Assembly (NCBI RefSeq): GCF_004005945.1 | Contig: NZ_SACS01000008.1 | Coordinates: 108,058-172,057 of the forward strand | Direction of reading: 5' to 3' | Origin: Rheinheimera riviphila | GTDB taxonomy: Bacteria; Pseudomonadota; Gammaproteobacteria; Enterobacterales; Alteromonadaceae | Length of the DNA stretch: 64,000 nucleotides | In this document: positions 57,053 to 64,000 of the stretch, piece by piece | Layout: the number at the start of each line of letters is the position of its first letter | Numbering within the stretch: the stretch's first letter is position 1 | Position numbers and translations under genes: made by a program | Notes under the pieces: generated by a model | Seen by the model: the letters and a program-made list of their open reading frames with translations, nothing else | Database searches by the model: none | Told to the model about the DNA's origin: nothing

Positions 57053-57855
57053 TGAAACAACAAACTTCCAATAAAACCGGTCTGGTTTGGTTAGTCGGCG
57101 CCGGCCCTGGCGCAGTGGATTTGCTGACGCTGCGGGCTTACCAGCTGATCCAACACGCCGAAGTTGTGGTGTTCGACCGCTTGGTAAGCCCGGAAATTCT
57201 GCAGTTATTACCTGCAAATTGTCGTCGCTTTGATGTTGGTAAAAGCAAAGGTCAGCATAGCTGTAGCCAGGCAGAGATTGGCCGTTTGCTGGTGCGTTTG
57301 GCAAATGAAGGTAAACCGGTATTACGCCTTAAAGGCGGCGACCCCTGTATTTTTGGTCGTTTAGGCGAGGAGCTGGACGCATTGGCACAAGCCGGTATTT
57401 CGTATCAGGTGGTGCCAGGGATCAGCGCGGCTTCTGGCTGTGCCGCTGCTGCCGGCATTCCGCTGACCGAACGTGGCATCGCGCAACAACTGCGGTTTAT
57501 CAGCGCCACCGATCAACATTCCGGTACCGGTCAGGACTGGCAGGCGTTAGCACAACCCGGCCAGACGCTGGTGTTTTACATGGGGTTGTCGGCGCTTCGT
57601 GACATCAGCCAGCAACTACAACAGCATGGTTTAGCTTCCGACTGGCCGGTGTTGTTGATTGAAAATGGCACCCGCGCTGATCAGCGGTTGGTACCAACCG
57701 ATTTAGCCGGTGCCGAGCAAGCAGCGCGCAATGAAAATTTACAATCACCTTGCCTGATTATTGTCGGCCAGGTGGCCAGCCGGTATCTGGGATCGGTGGC
57801 TGAGGCTTCGGTGAAGAGTCAGGTACAGCTGTGGCAGCAAGAATATGCGGCTTAA
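57052..57855 (+). CDS. cobA: Uroporphyrinogen-III C-methyltransferase, 267 aa
   Basis: Methylates uroporphyrinogen III at C2 and C7 to precorrin-2, the route to siroheme. Motifs: LVGAGPGAVDLLTLRAYQLI, VVFDRLVSPEIL, RLKGGDPCIFGR, GISAASGCAAAAGIPLTERG and YMGLSALRDI. It is the single-domain form; the CysG dehydrogenase/chelatase half is absent. Siroheme is the cofactor of assimilatory nitrite reductase, which explains the position behind nasA. The start is ATG 57052 in TGATG, preceded by GAGGTGG. Confidence 0.95.
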   Translation: MKQQTSNKTGLVWLVGAGPGAVDLLTLRAYQLIQHAEVVVFDRLVSPEILQLLPANCRRFDVGKSKGQHSCSQAEIGRLLVRLANEGKPVLRLKGGDPCIFGRLGEELDALAQAGISYQVVPGISAASGCAAAAGIPLTERGIAQQLRFISATDQHSGTGQDWQALAQPGQTLVFYMGLSALRDISQQLQQHGLASDWPVLLIENGTRADQRLVPTDLAGAEQAARNENLQSPCLIIVGQVASRYLGSVAEASVKSQVQLWQQEYAA

Positions 57856-57940
57856 CACTTAAGCATTAGCAGACCTTCCGGCAAACTGACGTCGCGGTGA
57901 GTAGCGCCATCCGCAAAGTGTTGAATATCAACAGAAATTG

Positions 57941-57969
57941 TAGGGCGGACTCACCGAAGGTAGTCCGCC
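57941..57969. repeat. REP-like palindrome
   Basis: GGCGGACT (57944-57951) pairs with AGTCCGCC (57962-57969), with ACCGAAGGT-like inner bases. The 28-base core is the same as in the 59-bp repeats at 37723 and 37847. Just upstream, at 57891-57911, a degenerate piece resembling the 36-bp unit (GTCGCGGTGAGTAGCGCCAT) is present. The rest of 57856-58138 has no supported gene. Confidence 0.85.
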
Positions 57970-58138
57970 GGAGTTGGTTTCAGTGTATTTGTTGCCCATC
58001 GTGTTTCCTTTTTCACTCACAATGTTTACATTAAACTGGGACGACGCTTGGTCGGTCAACGGGTGTCCCATTCCCGTACAATCCGACAAAGTAGCGAAGC
58101 TACCCCCCCTAAAATGACAAGATGAAAAGGAAGTTCCA

Positions 58139-58531
58139 ATGAAAAACATTGTTCAGACAGGTCTTTTGGTGTTGATGTCGGTGACGATAAATTCCGCAGC
58201 CGCAGCTGAAATTTCAGCAGATTTTATAAAAGCCGAAATTGAAGTCGCCTATTCTCAATATAAAACCGGGACGCCAGAAACCGGGATTTATGCGTTGGAA
58301 ACTTTAGGCAGATTGCTTAAATCTGCTGATTCAGCTGCGTTACAAGCCGAGATCGGGCCGAACAATCTGCCTTTGACATATATCAGGATCGGCTTATTAC
58401 ACGAAAAAGCGGGTGACACCACCAAGGCCACGGCATTTTTTAATCAAGCGGCTGAACTGCTCAAAGACGAAAAAGTCGATATTGCACAGTTAAAACAAAA
58501 GGTGTTTCAGCTCGACAGTAAACAACACTAA
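58139..58531 (+). CDS. Small exported hypothetical protein with TPR-like helices, 130 aa
   Basis: A signal peptide runs to about residue 23 (VTINSAAAAE). The mature 107 residues are helical and end with one clear tetratricopeptide-like pair (YIRIGLLHEKAGDTTKATAF, then FNQAAELL). I do not recognise a named family. The start ATG 58139 follows AAAAGGAAG. It stands alone between a REP element and the HipBA operators. A periplasmic protein-protein interaction role is the most that can be said. Confidence 0.72.
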   Translation: MKNIVQTGLLVLMSVTINSAAAAEISADFIKAEIEVAYSQYKTGTPETGIYALETLGRLLKSADSAALQAEIGPNNLPLTYIRIGLLHEKAGDTTKATAFFNQAAELLKDEKVDIAQLKQKVFQLDSKQH

Positions 58532-58609
58532 TGGTTTTGGCTGGTTGCCAGATCGTTTTAATTCTCAGAAATTAGTGATGTGCTGCGAAACTTAGTCTTT
58601 ATATAAAAC

Positions 58610-58738
58610 TCCTTTAGGGACTTTAAGTGCTTAAAAGTATCTTCTGCGATCCCTTTAGGGGCTTTTGTATATTTGGTTAGTTGCAAGCCTTAAAGGATCT
58701 GCTAAGCTGCATTTATGCTGTTTCTAATCCCTATAGGG
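58610..58738. promoter_or_regulatory. Ladder of four operator-like palindromes before the HipB-type gene
   Basis: TCCTTTAGGG (58610-58619), CCCTTTAGGG (58651-58660), CCTTAAAGG (58688-58696) and CCCTATAGGG (58729-58738) are spaced about 41, 37 and 41 bases centre to centre. Three of them share the longer form CCCTTTAGGGGCTTT. The last ends 8 bases before the start codon. Four operators also precede E. coli hipBA, although with another sequence. Binding of the gene's own product is inferred. Confidence 0.6.
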
Positions 58739-58746
58739 GCTGTTAT

Positions 58747-59067
58747 ATGAATGCAAATGATGTCGCAGAATTAATTGGCCAACGAGTGCGGCAATATCGG
58801 TTAAATCAGGATTTGTCGCAAGAAGCCTTAGCACAATTGGCCAGCATATCGCTCAAAGCGGTCAAAAACGCTGAAGGGGGGAAAAGCACGCTCAGTACTT
58901 ACAGTGCGCTGATGCTGGCATTAGGCCGCATCGATTATCTGCTCGCCGCATTTCCCGATGATGGCATCTCTCCGGTACAACTGTTACACAGCAGCACCCA
59001 ACAAAAAAAACGGGCCAGTGGCAAAACAACTGCTGTGATCAGTTCTAAGCAGGAGCTTGACTGGTAA
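58747..59067 (+). CDS. hipB: XRE family regulator, HipB-type antitoxin, 106 aa
   Basis: A helix-turn-helix protein: LIGQRVRQYRLNQDLSQEAL, then AQLASISLKAVKNAEGGKST, covers residues 7-50. The C-terminal half is basic and probably disordered (QQKKRASGKTT). The start ATG 58747 has AGGGG; the 22-residue longer frame would pass through the operators. The stop overlaps the hipA start (TAATG), the usual tight antitoxin-toxin arrangement. The product should repress its own operon and neutralise the kinase. Confidence 0.85.
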   Translation: MNANDVAELIGQRVRQYRLNQDLSQEALAQLASISLKAVKNAEGGKSTLSTYSALMLALGRIDYLLAAFPDDGISPVQLLHSSTQQKKRASGKTTAVISSKQELDW

Positions 59068-60389
59068 TGGCCACCATCGAGGTAAAATACCAAGGTGAAG
59101 GCGTTGGTGCATTGAGTTATCAGCCGGGCGATACTGCCGCCCGTTTTGAATACTTTCCGGAATTTGTCGACAAGGGCATTCCACTGGCGCCGCTTACGAT
59201 GCCAGCCGAAGCGCGGCGTATTTACACTTTCCCAGGTTTAAACTGGGACACCTTCCGAGGCTTGCCGGGGATGCTGGCAGACTCGTTGCCGGATGACTTC
59301 GGAAACGCCGTATTACAACGCTGGTTAGTACAACAACCAGGCCGAACCGCCGATTTAACGCCGCTAGAGCGGCTGCAATACACTGGTGCTCGGGGGATGG
59401 GCGCTCTTGAATATCTGCCGGTGCAGCAGCAGCGTTTGTTTCCTTCAGGCAAAGATATTCATCTGGAAACGCTGACGAAATTGGCGCAATCAGTATTGGA
59501 TGCCCGCAATCATTTTCAGCATCAGGCTGAATTTAGCGATCATACGGAAGACAAAGCGATGATGCAGGCGTTGCTGGCGGTAGGAACCAGTGCCGGTGGC
59601 GCCCGTCCTAAGGCGCTGCTGGCATTTAATCAGGATTTTAGCCAGGTGCGTTCCGGCCAAGGTGACATTCCGGCTGGGTTTAATCACTATCTGCTGAAGT
59701 TTGACGGTGTCCGGGACAGGGATCGCGCGCAGCAAACCTTTGGTGATCCGTTGGGCTACGGCACCATGGAATATGTCTATCACCAAATGGCGGTCGCGGC
59801 AAAAATCGACATGATGCCATGTCATCTGTTAAACGAAGGCCATCGTCGCCATTTCATCACCCAAAGATTTGATCGCGTTGGTAATCACAAAAAACACATT
59901 CAAACCTTAACCGCGATTAAACATGTGAATTATCAAGCCATTGGCGCGTTTTCATATGAGGAACTATTTAAAGTCGCCCGCGAACTTAAACTGCCAAAAA
60001 TCGACGCGTTAAATTTATTCCGGCGGATGGTGTTTAATCATGTCGCGACCAATCACGATGACCACAGCAAAAATTTTGCCTTTATGTTAGAGGGGAATAG
60101 CTGGCGGCTGGCGCCGGCATATGACGTTGCCTTTAGCTATAAACTCGGCAATCCCTGGGTCGAACAGCATTGGATGTCGTTAAATGGCAAGCGTAGCGGC
60201 CATGTCAGAAACGACTTCTATGCACTTGCCAGTACCCACTTACCGAGGGTTGAACTCGGCGAACTTGATGACATCATTGATGAAGTGATCACCGCAGTTT
60301 CGCAGTGGGATGTACTTGCGAAGGAGTTCGAAGTACCAGCAACTTTAGCCACAATTATCCACGACAATCTTCGGTTGACAGCATTTTAA
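59067..60389 (+). CDS. hipA: HipA-type serine/threonine kinase toxin, 440 aa
   Basis: The HipA N-terminal subdomain covers about 1-115 (DSLPDDFGNAVLQRWL, TPLERLQYTGARGMGALEY). The phosphate loop with the autophosphorylation-type serine is GTSAGGARPK (173-182). The catalytic loop NHDDHSKNF lies at 329-337, and the metal-binding aspartate follows in APAYDVAF. These residues appear intact. Known HipA proteins phosphorylate glutamyl- or tryptophanyl-tRNA synthetase and cause persistence; the target here is unknown. One base overlap with hipB. Confidence 0.93.
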   Translation: MATIEVKYQGEGVGALSYQPGDTAARFEYFPEFVDKGIPLAPLTMPAEARRIYTFPGLNWDTFRGLPGMLADSLPDDFGNAVLQRWLVQQPGRTADLTPLERLQYTGARGMGALEYLPVQQQRLFPSGKDIHLETLTKLAQSVLDARNHFQHQAEFSDHTEDKAMMQALLAVGTSAGGARPKALLAFNQDFSQVRSGQGDIPAGFNHYLLKFDGVRDRDRAQQTFGDPLGYGTMEYVYHQMAVAAKIDMMPCHLLNEGHRRHFITQRFDRVGNHKKHIQTLTAIKHVNYQAIGAFSYEELFKVARELKLPKIDALNLFRRMVFNHVATNHDDHSKNFAFMLEGNSWRLAPAYDVAFSYKLGNPWVEQHWMSLNGKRSGHVRNDFYALASTHLPRVELGELDDIIDEVITAVSQWDVLAKEFEVPATLATIIHDNLRLTAF

Positions 60390-60412
60390 GCCGTTTCAAA
60401 TATTCTTCTTGA

Positions 60413-60456
60413 CTGTGCATATCTGTATATATACTGTGTATATCAGGTATGCACAG
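60413..60456 (+). promoter_or_regulatory. Operator and promoter of the YtrA-type GntR operon
   Basis: CTGTGCATA (60413-60421) and TATGCACAG (60448-60456) form a perfect 9-bp inverted repeat around an alternating T/A core (CTGTATATATACTGTGTATA). A -35 TTGACT (60409-60414) and a -10 TATACT or TACTGT (60430-60437) fall on and within this repeat. Repression by the GntR protein encoded 66 bases downstream is inferred. Confidence 0.6.
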
Positions 60457-60521
60457 GTGGCGGCATTGTTGGATCCACTGTTTAGGCTCCATTTATAAGA
60501 ACCCGTCTTTTAGGAAACGCT

Positions 60522-60917
60522 ATGACCTTTGGCTTGTTTCTGTCAGCGACAGACAAGAAACCGATGTATGTACAAATTGTTGAGCAAATCACCAGCAAAG
60601 TTGTGTTGGGGGATTGGCCGGCGGATATGGCGTTGCCTTCGATCCGGGAATTGGCGGCATCGACTCAAGTCAGCGTGATTACGGTGAAACGCGCATACAC
60701 CGAGCTGGAACTGGCAGGGGTGATTGTCACTCAGGCGGGGCGAGGCTCTTTTGTGTCAACGCAGCCGGATTTGCAGCAACGGTTAAAACATCAACAGCTG
60801 ATGGATCACCTGAGCCTGGCGGTCGATGTAGCAAGGCAATTGCAGGTGACGGATGAGCAAGTGCTGGACCTTTTACAGCAACAATTAAATCAACAACCTG
60901 AATTAAAGCAAACCTGA
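60522..60917 (+). CDS. GntR family regulator, YtrA subfamily, 131 aa
   Basis: A winged helix-turn-helix (IVEQITSKVVLGDWPADMAL, PSIRELAASTQVSVITVKRA, TQAGRGSFVS) followed by only about 50 residues, the short form of the YtrA subfamily that controls linked ABC transporters. The start ATG 60522 has AGGAAACG. The ABC ATPase follows with 11 bases between stop and start, so this is the first gene of the operon. Confidence 0.92.
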   Translation: MTFGLFLSATDKKPMYVQIVEQITSKVVLGDWPADMALPSIRELAASTQVSVITVKRAYTELELAGVIVTQAGRGSFVSTQPDLQQRLKHQQLMDHLSLAVDVARQLQVTDEQVLDLLQQQLNQQPELKQT

Positions 60918-60928
60918 GGATGGCTCTA

Positions 60929-61807
60929 ATGCAACAATTTGCTTTTGAAATGCGTGACATCAGTATCCGCTATCCGCATTTTTCGATGGAAAATCTTAAT
61001 TTATCGTTGCCTAAAGGCCAGGTGATGGGATTGGTGGGGGTCAATGGCGCTGGTAAATCGACCACCATCCGGATGTTGATGGGGTTAGTAAAAGCAGATG
61101 CCGGCGAAGTCAAAGTTTTGGGTTACGACTTGCCAGCCCAGCAAGTGCAGGCGAAATACGACATCGGCTTTGCTTCGGATGATATGCGGCTATACAAAAG
61201 CCAGACTTTACAATGGCATATGGATTTTATTCACAGTGTTTTTCCGCAATTTGATCAAGCTTACGCCAAGGAATTACTAAAACGGTTTGAGCTGATTGGC
61301 GATCAGAAAATCAAAGGTTTATCGCATGGTCAACGGGTAAAAGCCTGTTTGCTGCTGGTGCTGGCCAGGCGTCCAAAACTATTGGTGCTAGACGAACCTA
61401 CTACCGGGCTGGATCCAGTGGCGCGGGATGAAGTGATCAGCGAATTGGCCGATATTCTGCGCGACGATGAACGTAGTGTGTTGTTCTCGTCACACAATAC
61501 CCACGACATCGAAAAACTGTCTGATCAGATCGCCTTTTTAGACCGGGGCAAGTTGCTGGCGCTGGAAGATAAAGAAAGTTATCTCGAACGGTGGGGGCGT
61601 TTCAGATGCCAGCTGCAACCGAATGCTAGCGAAACGGTCGCAGGCGCGGTCAGCATCAAACGTAACGGCCAATTGGCGGAAGTGATTACCGATCAGTGCA
61701 CTGCAGAGTACGCAGTTGAGCTACAACAAGCCGGTTTTAAGGTACTGGAGCAGCACCGGATGTCGCTGGAAGAAATTTTCGTCGCCAATGTCAAACGTAG
61801 CAGATAA
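60929..61807 (+). CDS. ABC transporter ATP-binding protein, 292 aa
   Basis: ATPase of an export-type transporter. Walker A is GLVGVNGAGKSTTIRMLMGL, the signature is GLSHGQRVKACLLLVLA (HGQ in place of SGQ), and Walker B is [26 protein letters not shown] is the switch. ATG 60929 (MQQFAFEMRD) has GAGG at usable spacing; ATG 60920 is too close to it. Family partners in YtrA operons often respond to cell-wall antibiotics; substrate here is unknown. Confidence 0.88.
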   Translation: MQQFAFEMRDISIRYPHFSMENLNLSLPKGQVMGLVGVNGAGKSTTIRMLMGLVKADAGEVKVLGYDLPAQQVQAKYDIGFASDDMRLYKSQTLQWHMDFIHSVFPQFDQAYAKELLKRFELIGDQKIKGLSHGQRVKACLLLVLARRPKLLVLDEPTTGLDPVARDEVISELADILRDDERSVLFSSHNTHDIEKLSDQIAFLDRGKLLALEDKESYLERWGRFRCQLQPNASETVAGAVSIKRNGQLAEVITDQCTAEYAVELQQAGFKVLEQHRMSLEEIFVANVKRSR

Positions 61808-61831
61808 AAGCCGCAGCCAGGAGTGAAGCCG

Positions 61832-62578
61832 ATGCCCAATACGCAAAACAACATCCAAAACAACACACTGACCAGCGCGCCAGCGAACCCGCGAAACGGC
61901 GCTTTCAGCAATACCCAGATGATTAAACTGCTGATCATCAAAGACTGGCAACTGATGAAAAAGTCGTTGGCAGCTTATATGGCGGGCGGGGTGCTGGTGA
62001 TTGGCATGATGGGGATGGCGACGCCGCTGATGTTTAATATCGGCGCGGTGCTGATGATTACCCTGATGATCGTGATTGGCGCGCGCTCCTCAGTCGAACT
62101 GGTAGTCAACGAGAAAAAAGATCAGACCTTAGCCTTTATGATGAGCTTGCCGATCACCGCCCAAGATTATGCGCTGGCGAAGTTGTGCTCTAATTTAGCG
62201 CTGTATCTGGTGCCCTGGTTGTTACTGGTCGGCGGGATGTTGCTGGTGATTGTCAGCACGCCGATTTACCACGGTGTGATCCCGATTGTGGTCCTCGTCA
62301 GTGTGTTTATCCTGCTGTCGTATTGCAGTTATCTCGCCACCGCATTGTTAACCTATTCCGAAGGTTACACCGTGACGGTAATGATTATTACCAATTTGCT
62401 ACTCAACGGTTTTATTCTGTGGATTTTAAGAATGCCGGAGATTAATCAGACGCTCGAAGCGCCAACCGCCAGTTGGAACAGCACCTCTATCAGCATGTTA
62501 TTGGCTGGAATTGCCATGATCATTGGCATCTTAGTGCTCACGGCGTCCTTGCAAAAACGAAAAACCAGCTTTTTATAA
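61832..62578 (+). CDS. ABC-2 type permease subunit, 248 aa
   Basis: A hydrophobic protein with about six membrane segments (for example AAYMAGGVLVIGMMG, NLALYLVPWLLLVGGML, VFILLSYCSYLATALL). Residues 1-30 are polar and rich in Asn. GARSSVELVVNEKKDQTLAF and MMSLPITAQDYALAKL resemble ABC-2 exporters. The start ATG 61832 has AGGAG nine bases upstream; the GTG at 61823 is too close to it. It forms the transporter with the preceding ATPase. Confidence 0.83.
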   Translation: MPNTQNNIQNNTLTSAPANPRNGAFSNTQMIKLLIIKDWQLMKKSLAAYMAGGVLVIGMMGMATPLMFNIGAVLMITLMIVIGARSSVELVVNEKKDQTLAFMMSLPITAQDYALAKLCSNLALYLVPWLLLVGGMLLVIVSTPIYHGVIPIVVLVSVFILLSYCSYLATALLTYSEGYTVTVMIITNLLLNGFILWILRMPEINQTLEAPTASWNSTSISMLLAGIAMIIGILVLTASLQKRKTSFL

Positions 62579-62616
62579 GCCGTTATTTTTTTCCAGCGAG
62601 GTGAGGAGTCGCGGCT

Positions 62617-63777
62617 ATGCCACATGGTGTTGAACCAGCACGTCTGTTTTATCTGGATAATTTGCGCGCACTCGCCATGCTGGCCGGACTATTTTTTCAC
62701 GCCGCGCTGGCGTATAGCCCGATGTTACATTCGTTTTGGCCCAGTGCCGATCCGAAAAATCACCCGCTATTTGACCTAGTTGCCTGGGCCAGTCACCTGT
62801 TCCGGATGCCGGTGTTTTTTCTGTTGGCTGGCTTTTTTTGTGCGCTGCTGCTGCAAAAATCCGGCGGTCGGGCTTTTGTCAAAAACCGGCTGCTGCGCAT
62901 TGTGTTACCCCTGCTGATTTTCTTGCCGCTGCTATGGCTGGCCATGGCCTGGGTGATCAAATTTGCACTGGTCTATGTCACACAAAAACCACCTTTTTTG
63001 TTGTTTGTACAGGCCATGATGGCGCAGTCAGAACCACCAAAACTACCGCTCAGTACCATGCACCTGTGGTTTTTATATCACTTGCTGTTTTTATACCTGC
63101 TCACCTGGTGTGGCCGGGTATTACTTAGCGATAACTTGCTCAATAAACTGCGTTCAATCAAGCCTAACCAGCTGTTGCTGCTGATGATTGTGGCGTGTGT
63201 ACCGGCACTTTATGCGGTGTCGGTGCCGTTTCCGGCGCCAGAATGGATTTTCCCGGCGCTGTGGGCGTTGTGGTTCTATGGGCTATTTTTTGCTTTGGGT
63301 TATGGTTTTTATCGAGACCCACAATGGCTTGCACAATTTGACCCGGACCGACATCTTTACTTGCTGATTGGTGCGGTAAGTTATGCATTTTATTACTATT
63401 TATTGCCAGCTAACTTAATACCGCCGGGGTTAAATGCCGACACTCAACCGCAAGGTCTGCTGAAACTGAGCATCACGGCGTTTGAAGCTATCTGTGCGGT
63501 GTTATGGACCTTAGCTGCGGTGCTGTACGCCAGACGCTGTTTAAACATCAGCAGCCCGTTGTTGCGTTACATGTCGAAGGTTAGTTATTGGGTCTATATC
63601 GTGCATTTACCGCTGCTGTTTTTTATCCAGTTTGCGCTGACCGATCTCGTCTTGCCGATTGGTGTGAAATTTCTTGTGTCCAGTCTCGGTACTCTTGCGT
63701 TCAGTCTGCTGAGTTTCCATCTGTTGGTGTCATGGAGCTGGCTGGCAAGGATGCTGACCAGCGATAAAAAAACCTAA
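62617..63777 (+). CDS. Membrane acyltransferase, OpgC/acyltransferase-3 family, 386 aa
   Basis: A polytopic membrane protein with about ten hydrophobic segments. The N-terminus carries the family motif RLFYLDNLRALAMLAGLFFH with the conserved histidine, then HLFRMPVFFLLAGFF and KNRLLRIVLPLL. HLWFLYHLLFLYLL and YWVYIVHLPLLFF are typical. Members transfer acyl or succinyl groups to surface glycans; the acceptor is not deducible. The start ATG 62617 has GTGAGGAG. It is 38 bases after the permease, probably in the same operon. Confidence 0.88.
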   Translation: MPHGVEPARLFYLDNLRALAMLAGLFFHAALAYSPMLHSFWPSADPKNHPLFDLVAWASHLFRMPVFFLLAGFFCALLLQKSGGRAFVKNRLLRIVLPLLIFLPLLWLAMAWVIKFALVYVTQKPPFLLFVQAMMAQSEPPKLPLSTMHLWFLYHLLFLYLLTWCGRVLLSDNLLNKLRSIKPNQLLLLMIVACVPALYAVSVPFPAPEWIFPALWALWFYGLFFALGYGFYRDPQWLAQFDPDRHLYLLIGAVSYAFYYYLLPANLIPPGLNADTQPQGLLKLSITAFEAICAVLWTLAAVLYARRCLNISSPLLRYMSKVSYWVYIVHLPLLFFIQFALTDLVLPIGVKFLVSSLGTLAFSLLSFHLLVSWSWLARMLTSDKKT

Positions 63778-63801
63778 GCGTCATCAAATTATGGGGAATG
63801 C

Positions 63802-63827
63802 GGCGTACTGCCTTCGGCGAGTACGCC
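63802..63827. repeat. REP-like palindrome after the acyltransferase gene
   Basis: GGCGTACT (63802-63809) pairs with AGTACGCC (63820-63827), with GCC-TTC-GGC inside, giving an almost continuous hairpin. The outer stem equals that ending both 36-bp arrays. The rest of 63778-64000 shows no gene. Confidence 0.85.
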
Positions 63828-64000
63828 CTACGCAAAACATACTTAAATTATTGTTTTAAATTAATAAAGCTGTAGATACTCTGTTCCCTGTCAATTTTTT
63901 ATGTGTTGTTCACTGAACAATAATGTTGAATCGAAGGCAGTCTGGGTCTGCATGCAGGCCCAGATACCCGTCAGATATTTTCGCATCACCGCACACTGTG

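Noticed and set aside
57928..57999. A 23-residue minus-strand ORF with AAAGGAAACACG upstream
   Set aside because: Half of it is the REP palindrome read through (GGLPSVSPP). It may be the stub of a gene cut by the element, but nothing identifies it.

Overview
The window reads as a chromosomal segment of a free-living, aerobic, heterotrophic gammaproteobacterium. Base composition looks close to 50% GC. Gene content and protein style (DUF3025 protein, PsrA-type regulator beside a long FadE, VF530 protein, PEP-CTERM-like secreted protein, large TonB receptors with a laminarinase, REP-like palindromes) fit the Alteromonadales/Rheinheimera-Alishewanella area. That placement is inference from family resemblance; no 16S gene or phylogenetic marker was analysed. 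No tRNA, rRNA, insertion sequence or CRISPR array was recognised.

Layout. 1-9200: serine dehydratase (cut by the left edge), CoA-type NUDIX, pabB, class I fumarase, secreted S9 peptidase, chemoreceptor. 9300-21500: formaldehyde detoxification pair (frmA, fghA), secreted propeller protein plus VF530 protein, asnB, DUF3025 protein, NatAB-like exporter, NUDT6-like NUDIX, a 59-residue protein, rimO. 22000-28800: PEP-CTERM-like protein, S8 protease, and a TonB receptor whose long leader holds a tyrosine-rich micro-ORF and several hairpins. 29400-37450: psrA-fadE, nagZ, GNAT, PHB-depolymerase-like esterase, topB. 37450-38200: REP-derived 36-bp tandem repeats. 38200-40850: LpxH-like hydrolase divergent from a PAP2 phosphatase and a glycosyltransferase. 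40900-46750: beta-glucan locus (GH16 lipoprotein, TonB receptor) behind two abutting LacI-type operators. 46900-57900: nitrate assimilation island (moeB, mog, porin, NIT-domain chemoreceptor, nasS, nasT, nasA, cobA). 58100-60400: small secreted protein and a HipBA-type module with a ladder of operators. 60400-63800: YtrA-type GntR regulator, ABC exporter, membrane acyltransferase.

The most coherent system is the nitrate island. Two divergently placed transcription units, nasA-cobA and porin-mog, each show the same architecture: a sigma-54 type promoter (GG-N10-GC), a short hairpin with the hexanucleotide loop AAAGAC, and an overlapping intrinsic terminator before the first gene. NasT encoded between them has an ANTAR-type C-terminus and NasS is the cytoplasmic nitrate-binding partner. 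This predicts nitrate-controlled antitermination of both units and makes the alginate-export-type porin a member of the nitrate regulon. Molybdenum cofactor genes (moeB, mog) and a siroheme-forming methyltransferase (cobA) fit the cofactors needed by assimilatory nitrate and nitrite reductases. No nitrite reductase or inner-membrane nitrate transporter lies in the window.

Start codons were chosen from ribosome binding sites and family conservation. Several genes are annotated shorter than their longest open frame; these choices are explained per entry.
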